Below are positions 15,310-23,646 of a DNA stretch of 32,764 bases, piece by piece. The translations under genes were made by a program, and so were the position numbers. This DNA is from a virus. Every line of letters begins with the position of its first letter. Within the stretch, counting starts at the first letter, position 1. The stretch spans positions 1-32,764 of the IMG/VR virus record IMGVR_UViG_3300037189_014166; one strand, written 5' to 3'. A model generated the notes under the pieces. That model saw only the letters and a program-made list of their open reading frames with translations, was not told the origin of the DNA and searched no databases.

Positions 15310-17789
15310 GCATCTTCCTCGGCGCAACCCTCTATAACCAAGACGGCATAACTGCGATCCGTCCGCTGGTCAACAGCATCAACAAAACATTCACAGACGA
15401 TCTGCGTGGGGAAGGGTCGTTCAGTCTCTCTCTTCCAGCCGAGAACGCCACCGATCTCGAAATCGGCCAGATCATCAAGTTCAGCTACGGTACAAGCTCA
15501 GCAGACTTCGTATTTGCCGGCGTAATCGAATCGCTGCGATACAACCACACGAGCGAAGAAGAAACAGTAGAAGTGGGCGGAAGAGGAATACGAAGCCTGC
15601 TAGAAGGCGCACTGATATACATCTCAAACCGCACATATACAAGCAAGACGGTCGGCTACATAATGAGCGAGCTCTTCATAGAAGCTCAAGCTCGCGGCGC
15701 CCTGACCGGAATGACGAAGACATTTACAAGCAGCGTGGACTCAGACGCAGTGTCATTTACAGTAGACCAAACGCTGACAATCGAAGAGCAGCTAGGATCC
15801 TCGCTCGCCGAAGTCGCAAACAGACATCAAGAGGTAGCCGTTGACGTGTGGGTGGCCCCAAATATGAGCTTGAACTACTACATCGAGCGTGGGGTCGATC
15901 GGCGCATTCAGGCCAACCCACTCGTGCTGCGAGTCGGCGAAAGCCTGATGTCATACACGCAGACAATCGAAGGCCCGGTCAAGAACGCAGCTCTAGTAGC
16001 ATACTCAACCGCAAGCACACCAACAGAATCAACGCGTGCCGGGAGCATCTCAACATACGGCCGAAGAGAGACATTCCTGTCACTAACAAACCTTCCAGAC
16101 CTCACAACCGCCGGAGTAGCGACTGAGAGAACACTAGACAACACGCAGATCCCAAGCACAGGCGCGACAATCGAGCTGTCTGACAACGGACCAAAACCCT
16201 ACCTAGACTTCGGTATCGGCGACTGGATATATCTGGTCGACTTCAACGGCGAGAGAGTAGAATACCGAGTAAGAGCAATCACACTGGCAGAACAAGATGA
16301 CGGATCGGTGCGGATCGTCCCCGAGCTGGGAAATGTCAAAGCAGCTCTCGAAGAAAGACTGCGCCGCCTGATCGCACGTCAAGAGGCAAAGACCGCAGCC
16401 GGATCAGCAGATGCAACAGCATCCTCAATTGACCTAACCGGACTCGGAGCAACAGGCGGCGGCGGAGCAGTGCTAGATGAGGGGACAGTGATCTCATACG
16501 ACCCACTAACAAACACAGGCATGATTGACGCACCAGGAATCGACCCAGATCCGATTGAGTTCGTGAACGGAACAGGCCAATATCTGTTTCCCGGCGACAT
16601 ACTTGTAGTAACGCCAGTAGACGATGACAATGATCCAGGGACGCCTGACGTGATTACAGCAATCGGCATCACCGAGCGAGCAGGCACAATCACCCCAGTC
16701 ACAAACCCAAGCGGCACAGTTCCATTGGACTTTCCATTCAGAACTGATAACATAGCATTCCCGGTCTCTTACGGCGGAAACAACTCAGGTGCATACTACG
16801 CACACGACCTAGCTGGCTTACTTGGCTTTGGCACCGATCTAATCATAGGCCCAAACAGCTCAGCAGCATCAGCAACAAACGCCGTCAACCGTGGAACCAC
16901 TAACAGCTATCAACTCTCTGGGTCAATCGGCTACCCTCAATACTACCTACAGGGTAGCAGACTCTGGGGCACAATCCCATCCTCGACCACACCAACAAGA
17001 GTTCGGAACGCAACCACTGGTGTGTGGTCTACGATTCACGGCTCAAACAAGACCAACGACCGCTACGCATTCGACCATTCCAATCAGATTATGTGGATGT
17101 ATCTACCCGGCACAACCGGCGGGCCATTCTTCAAAATGAACACAAGCGATGCCTCGCCAGTAGCTCAGGGAGACCTTGGAACTGGTCTATCAAACGCTTC
17201 CAACGCTACCATTCAGGCATTACTAGCCAACAACGGTAGAGTCCATGTCTCACAGAACAACTCACCGTTCGTTCAATGGCAAAAGAGCTCAGCGGACAGT
17301 TCGAACTTCGTCAGCACGGGCAGCATTACGACTACCATTGGATCACTATGGCACATAGGACCGGACGGAAGGCTCTGGTCCTGGTCTAACAACACAACAA
17401 CCAACACAATCTGGACTACAGTCTACAACCCAGCCAACAACAGCGTAGCAACACAAGACACAGGAATCATCTGGCGTATTGCTGGTGTTCAGGTTATCGC
17501 GGTCCAACAGATGCGAGCAATCGGCTCTTCAGTGGTGGCATTCTTCGCCTCGGCAAGGCAAGACAGAGTGGTGACGGGCGGCTCAACAAGCCTTATCGAA
17601 GCGGCGGTATTCACATTCAACGGGACAGCAAACTCAAAGGTATGGAATACCACAACCGGAACACTCGATTCTCTTGCTGGAACACAGTGGTCATACCCTG
17701 TCAATACAACTGGCACCACTTGGCGCTGGTCTTACTACACAGGAAGCACAACCACCCGTCTATGGCAAATGGAGCTGACATTCGTATGA
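15306..17789 (+). CDS. Tail tip/receptor-binding protein, Gp37-like N-terminus
   Basis: The 827-aa protein has an N-terminal half (residues 1 to about 350) like the ReqiPepy6 Gp37-like/tail-associated hub proteins: FTDDLRGEGSFSLSLPAEN, GVIESLRYNHTSEEETVEVGG, VANRHQEVAVDVWVAPN and GDWIYLVDFNGERVEYRVRAI. A Gly-rich hinge follows (GLGATGGGGAVLDEG, about 380-395). The C-terminal half is Ser/Thr/Asn/Trp-rich with repeated short blades (LWGTIPSSTTPTRVRNATTG, MWMYLPGTTGGPFFKMNTS, LWSWSNNTTTNTIWTTVYN), which looks like a beta-propeller-type or other repeated receptor-binding region. This half probably decides host binding. Confidence 0.85.
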   Translation: MSIFLGATLYNQDGITAIRPLVNSINKTFTDDLRGEGSFSLSLPAENATDLEIGQIIKFSYGTSSADFVFAGVIESLRYNHTSEEETVEVGGRGIRSLLEGALIYISNRTYTSKTVGYIMSELFIEAQARGALTGMTKTFTSSVDSDAVSFTVDQTLTIEEQLGSSLAEVANRHQEVAVDVWVAPNMSLNYYIERGVDRRIQANPLVLRVGESLMSYTQTIEGPVKNAALVAYSTASTPTESTRAGSISTYGRRETFLSLTNLPDLTTAGVATERTLDNTQIPSTGATIELSDNGPKPYLDFGIGDWIYLVDFNGERVEYRVRAITLAEQDDGSVRIVPELGNVKAALEERLRRLIARQEAKTAAGSADATASSIDLTGLGATGGGGAVLDEGTVISYDPLTNTGMIDAPGIDPDPIEFVNGTGQYLFPGDILVVTPVDDDNDPGTPDVITAIGITERAGTITPVTNPSGTVPLDFPFRTDNIAFPVSYGGNNSGAYYAHDLAGLLGFGTDLIIGPNSSAASATNAVNRGTTNSYQLSGSIGYPQYYLQGSRLWGTIPSSTTPTRVRNATTGVWSTIHGSNKTNDRYAFDHSNQIMWMYLPGTTGGPFFKMNTSDASPVAQGDLGTGLSNASNATIQALLANNGRVHVSQNNSPFVQWQKSSADSSNFVSTGSITTTIGSLWHIGPDGRLWSWSNNTTTNTIWTTVYNPANNSVATQDTGIIWRIAGVQVIAVQQMRAIGSSVVAFFASARQDRVVTGGSTSLIEAAVFTFNGTANSKVWNTTTGTLDSLAGTQWSYPVNTTGTTWRWSYYTGSTTTRLWQMELTFV

Positions 17790-18088
17790 GCGACTTAGCC
17801 GCACAGATACTCGTAGCCCTAATCGGAGCCGTTCCACCAACGATCATGGCAGCTGCCGCATGGAAACGAACCAACAGATTACTCAAACCCATCGAGCAGG
17901 TCAACCGTGCCGTCAACCACAGAGATGGCGGCCAAAAGAGACTCATCGAGGTCATAGATGACATGGCCGAATCACTTGGGTCAATGAGCAGCTCAATCAA
18001 CCGAGTCGAAGAAGACCTCCAAACACACCGAGCCTGGCATCAGAAAGCAGATGAGATCGATGATACATCGGACCAAGAAGAGTTCTGA
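17786..18088 (+). CDS. Small membrane protein, possible holin or tail-adjacent membrane protein
   Basis: The 100-aa product starts at an ATGA overlap with the last tail gene. One hydrophobic segment (about residues 4-25, LAAQILVALIGAVPPTIMAAAAW) is followed by basic residues and an extended helix likely to form a coiled coil (PIEQVNRAVNHRDGGQKRLIEVIDD, then SLGSMSSSINRVEEDL). The order membrane protein then endolysin suggests a class III (one-segment) holin. The pattern also resembles actinophage membrane proteins of unknown role (DUF2746-like). A second, better holin candidate is at 27959-28168 on the other strand. Confidence 0.75.
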   Translation: MSDLAAQILVALIGAVPPTIMAAAAWKRTNRLLKPIEQVNRAVNHRDGGQKRLIEVIDDMAESLGSMSSSINRVEEDLQTHRAWHQKADEIDDTSDQEEF

Positions 18089-18212
18089 GGAGCTACGAAG
18101 GCTGATGGAGCTACGCCGATCATCAGCAGCAACGCCCGTGCCCAGCAAGAAGCACTACTCTCGCAAGAAGACAAAAAATCAGCATAGGAGAACAAATGGC
18201 AACCAGGGCTAA
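18060..18212 (+). CDS. Possible 50-aa basic peptide
   Basis: This frame begins MIHRTKKSSEELRRLMELRR and ends with SRKKTKNQHRRTNGNQG. It would fill the otherwise empty 107-bp gap between the membrane protein and the endolysin. It is very rich in Lys and Arg. It overlaps the previous gene by 29 bp and the endolysin start by 17 bp, including the endolysin Shine-Dalgarno. There is no good ribosome binding site of its own. A shorter start exists at 18105. Confidence 0.35.
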   Translation: MIHRTKKSSEELRRLMELRRSSAATPVPSKKHYSRKKTKNQHRRTNGNQG

Positions 18213-18762
18213 ATTGTCAGCCGCAGGCACCAAGCTGCGCTCACAGATCAACACAGCATACCCAAAGCGGGATAAGGCAAGCGACGGGTGGATCGGGGAC
18301 CAGGCTCACCAAAAGACCAAGAGCGACCACAACCCGGACCCAAAAACCGGGATTGTGCGTGCCATCGACATAGACTCAGATCTAGGACCAGAGATCGATA
18401 GCTGGGAGCTCGCAGAGTCCCTACGTCAGCTGGCCAAAGCGGGAGAGAAGCGCATAGCCTACGTGATCCATAACAAGAAGATAGCCTCACCAATCCTCGG
18501 GTGGGTATGGAGGCCGTATTTGGGATCAAACCCTCACACACAGCACATTCACGTCAGCTTCACAAAGGCCGGGGACACAGATGGGACGAAGTTTGGGGCA
18601 ACCATGCCCGGGAAGAAGACAAACACGCCCACGGCACGCAACGATGAGCAAGCCAAAGCCGGTCAAGCAGCACTACAGAAGGAGCTCGCGGCCATAAAGA
18701 AGGAGCAGGCAGCACTCACAGCACGCATAACAGCCCTGGAAAAGCAGATCAAGCAGGGCTAA
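18196..18762 (+). CDS. Endolysin, M15-type peptidase
   Basis: The 188-aa lysin has a zinc peptidase domain of the VanY/D-Ala-D-Ala carboxypeptidase M15 group, expected to cut the peptide part of peptidoglycan. Metal ligands probably are H45 (KTKSDHNPDPKTG), D58 (VRAIDID) and H117 or H119 (HTQHIHVSF), with GDQAHQ at the front. The C-terminal 45 residues are a Lys/Ala/Glu-rich coiled coil (AALQKELAAIKKEQAALTAR) in place of a known cell-wall-binding domain. AGGAG lies five bases before the ATG. No signal peptide, so a holin is needed. Confidence 0.87.
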   Translation: MATRAKLSAAGTKLRSQINTAYPKRDKASDGWIGDQAHQKTKSDHNPDPKTGIVRAIDIDSDLGPEIDSWELAESLRQLAKAGEKRIAYVIHNKKIASPILGWVWRPYLGSNPHTQHIHVSFTKAGDTDGTKFGATMPGKKTNTPTARNDEQAKAGQAALQKELAAIKKEQAALTARITALEKQIKQG

Positions 18763-18771
18763 ACCAGCCTC

Positions 18772-18789
18772 GTGCCCGCCGCGAAGCAC
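18772..18789. promoter_or_regulatory. 18-bp dyad GTGC-N10-GCAC before the WhiB gene
   Basis: GTGC (18772-18775) and GCAC (18786-18789) form a perfect inverted repeat separated by 10 bp and end exactly 10 bp before ATG 18800. The same element, with the same spacing to the start, precedes the genes at 31200 (+), 30607 (-) and 28474 (-). The 31200 copy is nearly identical here, sharing CGTGCCC and AGCACCTATCC. Confidence 0.7.
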
Positions 18790-18799
18790 CTATCCAATC

Positions 18800-19033
18800 A
18801 TGGACTGGAAAGAAGACGCAGCGTGTAAGGGCATAGGCATAGCCATCTTCTTCAACCGGCGAACGGCCGAAGAAAGACAAACGGCACTCAACCTTTGTGC
18901 GAAATGCCCGGTTCGAGAAGAATGCCTCGACTACGCACTCGATCACGAAGCCTCAACAACGCTTAGAATAGGCATCTGGGGAGGCACAATCCCGAAGGAA
19001 CGCGGCAAGACAGAGAACGATACCGATGGATAA
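18800..19033 (+). CDS. WhiB-family Fe-S transcription factor
   Basis: The 77-aa protein has the four conserved cysteines that bind a 4Fe-4S cluster: C9 (DAACKG), C33 and C36 (NLCAKC) and C42 (REECLDYAL). The G[VI]WGG turn follows at 58-62 (GIWGGT), with a basic tail PKERGK. WhiB proteins are limited to actinobacteria and their phages and bind the primary sigma factor near region 4 to alter promoter choice. The gene starts the early/replication block, has no Shine-Dalgarno and probably is translated leaderlessly. It overlaps the next gene by 8 bp. Confidence 0.95.
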   Translation: MDWKEDAACKGIGIAIFFNRRTAEERQTALNLCAKCPVREECLDYALDHEASTTLRIGIWGGTIPKERGKTENDTDG

Positions 19034-19619
19034 GCACAACATACCCGTCCAGGAGATCCTTATAAGATACGCGGGCAACTTCCCGATCAGCGATGACGCC
19101 ATATTCAACATCCTGGAGCAGCTACAAGACGCCCAGGACCTGCCACCAAGACTACAGCCGGCAGCAGCCAGATACGCCGTAAAAGTGATCTGCGCCATAC
19201 TCCCAGAGCTAGACGTAGCAAAACCCGAGGATGCCCTGACCGTCTGCGGCCTAGACGCCAGCACACACAAGTATCTAGCCGCAAGCATGATCCAGGGCGA
19301 GGGACCGTGGGCAGGGGAGATAGGACCACTGAGGATCCGAGAGCTCCTGTTCTCGATCCAGGACGGAGAATACCCAGAGGACGCCGCCCAGCGCCTAGAC
19401 ATAGATCCAGGGCAGATGCTTCACCTAAATCACCTCCTAGCACTTCCGGAATACTGGCACGATGAAATCCTGCAACGGGTGCTCATGGTCCGTCACGAGG
19501 GCGGAAAATGGCTCTCAATCGCTCGATTACTGAATACCTGGCGGCCCTCGATAATCCTATCCTGGGTCCGAGAGGCCAGATCGGTCGAGAAAGAGATTCG
19601 AGCTCGTGTGCGCAGATAG
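19026..19619 (+). CDS. Hypothetical protein, possible HTH DNA-binding
   Basis: The 197-aa product is not recognised as a family. Its C-terminal half contains two segments that could be helix-turn-helix units: DGEYPEDAAQRLDIDPGQML (about 125-145) and GGKWLSIARLLNTWRPSIIL (about 158-178), the latter followed by a basic end EKEIRARVRR. The N-terminal half is acidic and helical. Its start lies inside the WhiB stop (8-bp overlap), so the two are co-expressed. A role in early gene control or replication initiation is possible but inferred only from position and HTH-like sequence. Confidence 0.7.
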   Translation: MDKHNIPVQEILIRYAGNFPISDDAIFNILEQLQDAQDLPPRLQPAAARYAVKVICAILPELDVAKPEDALTVCGLDASTHKYLAASMIQGEGPWAGEIGPLRIRELLFSIQDGEYPEDAAQRLDIDPGQMLHLNHLLALPEYWHDEILQRVLMVRHEGGKWLSIARLLNTWRPSIILSWVREARSVEKEIRARVRR

Positions 19620-19642
19620 GGTGTCCAGGCACACTAGAAGGC

Positions 19643-20341
19643 ATGTCCTCATACACCCCAAGCAACAAGTCCCAGCAATGGGGCGAAGGCTACATTGATG
19701 TAGCCACTCGCATCGTCGAGTTCCGCTCGAAGTTCCCAGAAGGATCACTACGCCCCTTCAACCCAGACCAGCCGGTCACAATCATCACCATCGAGGGTAA
19801 GACCTACCTCCAGTATGTAGCCTGCGCCTACCGCGATCCACACGACGCGGCACCAGGCATCGGAGTAGCCTGGGAGCCATTCCCGGGCAAGACACCATTC
19901 ACCAGAGACTCAGAAGCAATGGTAGCTGAAACATCCGCCTGGGGACGCGCAATCGTGGCAACCCTAGCAGCCGATACCAAAAAAGGAATCGCATCAGCGG
20001 ACGAGATTCGCGTGGCAAACGCCCGACGTGAAGCGCCAGCTAAAAGACCACAACCAGTAGAAGCACAAGACCCCTCACCTGAAGAAAGAGAACAGGCCAC
20101 AAGCACAATAGACCAGGGATGGGCATCCGGCGAAGAAGAGAAGCCAGCTCGAGCTAACGCTAAACAGGTTCAGCGCATTCAGATCATGCGCCAACAAGTG
20201 CCAGCTCTACAAGATGACGAGCTGTACCACGAACGCCTGCTCAAGGCCTACGGAGTGATCTCAACGAAAGATCTAACCATCGCTCAAGCAAACGACCTTA
20301 TCAAGAAGCTAGAAAAAGCAATCGAAGCGAGCAAGGCATGA
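19643..20341 (+). CDS. Probable single-strand annealing/recombination protein (Erf-like)
   Basis: The 232-aa protein begins MSSYTPSNKSQQWGEGYIDV. The core YIDVATRIVEFRSKFPEGSL ... AWEPFPGKTPFTRDSEAMVAETSAWGRAIVATLAAD resembles phage Erf/Rad52-type annealing proteins, where an E-T-S-A-x-G-R-A-like motif is conserved. The C-terminal 50 residues (ANAKQVQRIQIMRQQVPALQ ... SFKDLT-like STKDLTIAQANDLIKKLEKAI) resemble the small domain at the end of such proteins. It lies in the same block as a RusA resolvase and a helicase. Start: ATG 19643 has no Shine-Dalgarno at normal distance but has GGCAC-N10-ATG upstream; a longer frame from 19508 overlaps the previous gene by 112 bp. Confidence 0.62.
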   Translation: MSSYTPSNKSQQWGEGYIDVATRIVEFRSKFPEGSLRPFNPDQPVTIITIEGKTYLQYVACAYRDPHDAAPGIGVAWEPFPGKTPFTRDSEAMVAETSAWGRAIVATLAADTKKGIASADEIRVANARREAPAKRPQPVEAQDPSPEEREQATSTIDQGWASGEEEKPARANAKQVQRIQIMRQQVPALQDDELYHERLLKAYGVISTKDLTIAQANDLIKKLEKAIEASKA

Positions 20342-20580
20342 GAGACGAAATCCTCACACCGGAAGAGTCTGTAGCTCGCAAAATCCGCCGCATACAAGTA
20401 CTAATCGCAAACCGCACCGACCACGGAACGTTCGATGGTGATGAGGAAAGCGAACATCTAGCCTGGCTACTCGAAGAACGAGCAAGGTTAGAGGGTGAGC
20501 TGGAATCCACAAAGGATAGCGTCAGACGCCTAAGCAACATCCTACTACAAAACGCGGAGATTGACGGCGATGACCTATGA
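20338..20580 (+). CDS. Hypothetical coiled-coil protein
   Basis: The 80-aa protein is charged and helical: ESVARKIRRIQVLIANRTDH in the front and a heptad-like LAWLLEERARLEGELESTKD behind. It starts at an ATGA overlap with the annealing protein gene and is followed by the HTH-like gene, whose start overlaps it. No known family is recognised. A partner role in recombination or replication is inferred from position only. Confidence 0.7.
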   Translation: MRDEILTPEESVARKIRRIQVLIANRTDHGTFDGDEESEHLAWLLEERARLEGELESTKDSVRRLSNILLQNAEIDGDDL

Positions 20581-20791
20581 CCTACAGGCCCTGGTCGAAG
20601 CATACGGTCGACCGTGGCGAGAGTTTCGCCAAACAGTTCGCACCAACTACGCACTCCTGAATCGATACAAAGACGAAGGCCTGCCTTTCTACGTAGCAGA
20701 TCGGTTCGCAATGCTATGCGACTTACACCCAGTCGAAATCTGGGGGTACGAAGCATGGATCAACGGACCAGAAGCGAAAAGCGCATGCTAG
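20570..20791 (+). CDS. Small HTH-like DNA-binding protein
   Basis: From ATG 20570 the product is 73 aa. The sequence LVEAYGRPWREFRQTVRTNYALLNRYKDEGLPFYVADRFAMLCDLHPVEIWGYEAW resembles small phage helix-turn-helix proteins that end in a LHPxxIWGxEW motif. GGAG is 10 bases upstream. A TTG at 20561 in the same frame is an alternative start. It overlaps the coiled-coil gene by 11 bp and the resolvase gene by 7 bp. The target is unknown. Confidence 0.68.
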   Translation: MTYDLQALVEAYGRPWREFRQTVRTNYALLNRYKDEGLPFYVADRFAMLCDLHPVEIWGYEAWINGPEAKSAC

Positions 20792-21207
20792 AGTTTACAT
20801 TCAAAGTTCCCTCACACCCGCTCTCGGAAAACGAATCACGCCGGCTCCACTGGGCCGCACGTAGTCGCAGACTGAAACCGTGGGGGATCTGCACAATGGC
20901 CGCCTATCGAGCAACCGATAAAAAGGACCGAGACACCTTACAAGGTCAGAGGATCCGTATCGAAGTGAGCATCCCGTTTTTGCGGGCTGGACGCAGAGAT
21001 AGCCATAACTACGTCTCCACAGTTGTGAAGACTATCGTCGACGCCCTTATCACCGAAGGCATGGCGCCCGACGACACACCAGAATACGTTCAGGTCATAG
21101 AACCACATCTCGTGGTTAGAAAGACTCTCGACGTAGTGGTGCTCCTTACGCCCATCGGTCCGACACAAGGAGAACCAGATGTCAAAACTAACCAACTCAT
21201 CAGCTGA
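20785..21207 (+). CDS. rusA: RusA-like Holliday junction resolvase
   Basis: The 140-aa protein fits the RusA family that cuts four-way DNA junctions during phage recombination and replication. It has PSHPLSENESRRLHW in front and the catalytic block RRDSHNYVSTVVKTIVDALI ... GMAPDDTPEYVQVIE, with Asp72, Lys82, Asp86 and Asp96/97 in the positions expected for acidic metal-binding and lysine residues. Length is typical. The chosen start at 20785 overlaps the previous gene by 7 bp; the longer open frame upstream is a shadow of that gene. Confidence 0.85.
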   Translation: MLEFTFKVPSHPLSENESRRLHWAARSRRLKPWGICTMAAYRATDKKDRDTLQGQRIRIEVSIPFLRAGRRDSHNYVSTVVKTIVDALITEGMAPDDTPEYVQVIEPHLVVRKTLDVVVLLTPIGPTQGEPDVKTNQLIS

Positions 21208-22801
21208 GCAGAAGCTCGTGGGAGCCTGCCTAAACAGCGGAGAGATTCTCAACAAGATTATCGATCGGGTCGCACCAGGAGACTTCGACGACCAGAAACT
21301 AGGCACGGTGTTCAGTGCGGCAGCACGAGTCGCAACACGCGGCGACATCAACGCCCAAGCGGTGATCGAAGAGCTGAGAATCTCAATGGAGCTAGACTTC
21401 ATCGGTGGGGACAAAGCAATCACCTGGCTAGCAAACCGACCAGCAAAAGATGATGAAGTTCTCGAAGCAGCAAAGATGATCCAGAACCTAGCACGCCGTC
21501 GGGATCAAGCAATAGCAGCACGTGCCGCAGCTCGCACAATCGAAGAGGGCGGAGATCCAATCGCAGAGATCGCCTTGCTGAATCAAGTAGTCACAAGCTC
21601 AGACGACGATGGCTGGACCGACCTGGCACCGATCGTAGACTCAATCATAGCAGGAACACACCACCGACTCGAACCAGAGATCTTGAAAACCTGTGCCGGC
21701 AATGCGCTGATTTACCCAGGACGACTAAACATGATCATGGGAGCACCGGAATCAATGAAGTCATGGACAGCCAAATACGCCTGCGTGCAACAGATGATGG
21801 CTGGCCTGCCGGTCATCTACATCGACTGTGAAGAATCAGACGGAATCACTTGTTCAGAGCGCATCTACGCCATCGCACTAGGGCAAGGAGTCACCAAAGA
21901 AAAGCTTATGGATTGGATGAAGGGACCGCTAGACGAGAACGGTGAAAGAGATCGCAGCAAACGACTCTTCTACTACAAAGCCGAGACCGGAGGACTAGAC
22001 GGCAGATCAAGAGCACAGGTGCTCCGGCTTGTCAGAGCTCAGAAAGTATCATTCGTAGTGCTAGACGGCTTCGCAGCTGCAATGGCCTCACACAACCCGC
22101 CACTAGAAGAAGACAAAGCCAGAGACGTGAACATGTTCCTCTCAGGCAGCCTATGGCCAATCGTGAACGCAGGAGCAGGCGTTCTAGTAGTCGACCACAT
22201 CGCTAAAAGCTCCGGCCATCAAGCCGCCGGTTCGTTTCAACAAAGAGGCCCCCGGGGGTCAGGAGCTAAGCTTGCCTCAATCAGCGGTGTAGCCCTACAA
22301 GCGTCAGTGGTCATAGCCGGCTCAAGCTGGACCCCAGGCAAGGTAGAGCTCTACGTATCAAAAGATAGACCCGGCAGAGTCAAGATCGTTCAGCGCAACA
22401 ACAAGCGTCTGGCCGGAGTACTAGTCTCAACCCCAGACAACACCAACGGCATCGAGACAACCAAGCTGGAGCTTCTCAGCCCAGAGGAAATCGCCACACA
22501 ACAAGCCGAAAAGCGCTGGGACCTTATAGCAGCAGAAAAGATATCTAGACTGCTAGTAAACACCAACGCCCCAATGTCAAAGACCGACATCAAAGAAACA
22601 CTCAACGACGCCAGAAAAGCAGCCGGAGGAGCAGGATGGAGAGCAGACACGCTTGTAAAAGCGATTGACTTCCTCAGCACAAACAACTGGGTAAGGCTAG
22701 AAAAATCAGGCCGCCAGGACATGATTGAGTCACTCGTCGAGTACAAATCCGAATTCGGCGACATCCACAGCGAAGAGAAGCCGATGGGGAACCCATTCTA
22801 A
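21179..22801 (+). CDS. Replicative helicase-like ATPase (DnaB N-terminal domain plus RecA/RepA-type core)
   Basis: The 540-aa product has a DnaB-type N-terminal helical domain (residues about 7-110, SAEQKLVGACLNSGEILNKI ... DFDDQKLGTVFSAAARVA) and a RecA-like ATPase of the AAA_25/RepA kind. Walker A is GAPESMKS (188-195), with Met where Gly is usual, and Walker B is FVVLD (292-296). VVDHIAKSSG is a likely sensor motif. The C-terminal 100 residues may form a winged helix (SKTDIKETLNDARKA ... WRADTLVKAIDFLSTNNWVRLEKSG). It probably unwinds DNA for phage replication. AAGGAG lies just before the ATG; the stop overlaps the next start by one base. Confidence 0.88.
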   Translation: MSKLTNSSAEQKLVGACLNSGEILNKIIDRVAPGDFDDQKLGTVFSAAARVATRGDINAQAVIEELRISMELDFIGGDKAITWLANRPAKDDEVLEAAKMIQNLARRRDQAIAARAAARTIEEGGDPIAEIALLNQVVTSSDDDGWTDLAPIVDSIIAGTHHRLEPEILKTCAGNALIYPGRLNMIMGAPESMKSWTAKYACVQQMMAGLPVIYIDCEESDGITCSERIYAIALGQGVTKEKLMDWMKGPLDENGERDRSKRLFYYKAETGGLDGRSRAQVLRLVRAQKVSFVVLDGFAAAMASHNPPLEEDKARDVNMFLSGSLWPIVNAGAGVLVVDHIAKSSGHQAAGSFQQRGPRGSGAKLASISGVALQASVVIAGSSWTPGKVELYVSKDRPGRVKIVQRNNKRLAGVLVSTPDNTNGIETTKLELLSPEEIATQQAEKRWDLIAAEKISRLLVNTNAPMSKTDIKETLNDARKAAGGAGWRADTLVKAIDFLSTNNWVRLEKSGRQDMIESLVEYKSEFGDIHSEEKPMGNPF

Positions 22802-23646
22802 TGACATCAATCAGCAGCCTTACAGCCCGGCTATCGCGACCCGAATGCGAACCGCTAACACCAGAACGAGAAGCAGAACTGGGAGACCAGATGCGGATAG
22901 CCCTGGAGGAAGACGACGAGCTGGCCATCTCCCGGATCAGGGAAGAGCTAATCATGCGCCACCTCCGCCTGGTTCTCCACATCGGCAAGAAGTTCAAAAC
23001 CGCCCTAGAGTGGGACGAAGTGGTGGCCGTTGGATCGCTGGCCCTCACCCACGCAGCTGGACGCTGGCACCCGGACAAGGGTCAGATGTACCCGTGGGCT
23101 GAGAGATGGATCACAACCGGACTAACCCGTGCCGTCGACGCCTCCAGATCAATCAGGATCCCACAGGGTGTGGCCTACAAAGCTGCCCTAGTGAACAAGC
23201 GACTGAACCAGGCCGAGTCAGAGCTCGGAAGACCCCTGACAGCCGAGGAGAAAGCAGAGCTCACCGGAACAGATCTAACCTTCGACGACCTGCCACAGAT
23301 GAGCCGAAGCCTGGACGAGCCAAGCAACAGGTTTTCATCGTATGCCGGAGAAGGGGCAACCCGCACACTTGGAGAAGAACTAGAAGAAGAGGGCTCAGAC
23401 CCCGCCGAGATCGTAGAACGAGATCAGACGATTGAGGCGGTCAGGACGGCCCTCGAAGAACTGACCGAACTTGAGAAGGAGATTATCATGAGTCGATTTG
23501 GCATCGACGACGAAAAGCGGGAGACCCTAGCCCAGCTCGGGGAGAAGCATGGAGTGACCGGGGAGGCCATGCGCCGAGTCGAGGCAACCGCACTCGCCAA
23601 GCTACGCCACCCAGCCATGCTCAACCCAATCGAGGTAGCGCGATGA
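22801..23646 (+). CDS. Phage-encoded sigma-70 family factor
   Basis: The 281-aa protein has the parts of a primary-type sigma factor. Region 2 (about 45-118): NLRLV-like RHLRLVLHIGKKF, EWDEVVAVGSLALTHAAGRW, the aromatic MYPWAERWITTGLTRAVD and SRSIRIP. Region 3: VAYKAALVNKRLNQAESELGR and LTAEEKAEL. Region 4 (about 207-272): LTELEKEIIMSRFGIDDEKR, with the HTH TLAQLGEKHGVTGEAMRRVE and a final ATALAKLRHP. Region 1.1 and the usual -10 recognition residues are diverged. It should direct host RNA polymerase to phage promoters. Overlaps: TAATG with the helicase gene and ATGA with the zinc-ribbon gene. Confidence 0.92.
   Translation: MTSISSLTARLSRPECEPLTPEREAELGDQMRIALEEDDELAISRIREELIMRHLRLVLHIGKKFKTALEWDEVVAVGSLALTHAAGRWHPDKGQMYPWAERWITTGLTRAVDASRSIRIPQGVAYKAALVNKRLNQAESELGRPLTAEEKAELTGTDLTFDDLPQMSRSLDEPSNRFSSYAGEGATRTLGEELEEEGSDPAEIVERDQTIEAVRTALEELTELEKEIIMSRFGIDDEKRETLAQLGEKHGVTGEAMRRVEATALAKLRHPAMLNPIEVAR

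Noticed and set aside
19508-19642. Longer start for the annealing protein gene
   Set aside because: The extra 45 residues overlap the previous gene by 112 bp and read as its shadow; relatives of the domain begin near the chosen start.
20614-20784. Longer start for the RusA-like gene
   Set aside because: The upstream part is an Arg/Ser-rich shadow of the HTH-like gene at 20570.
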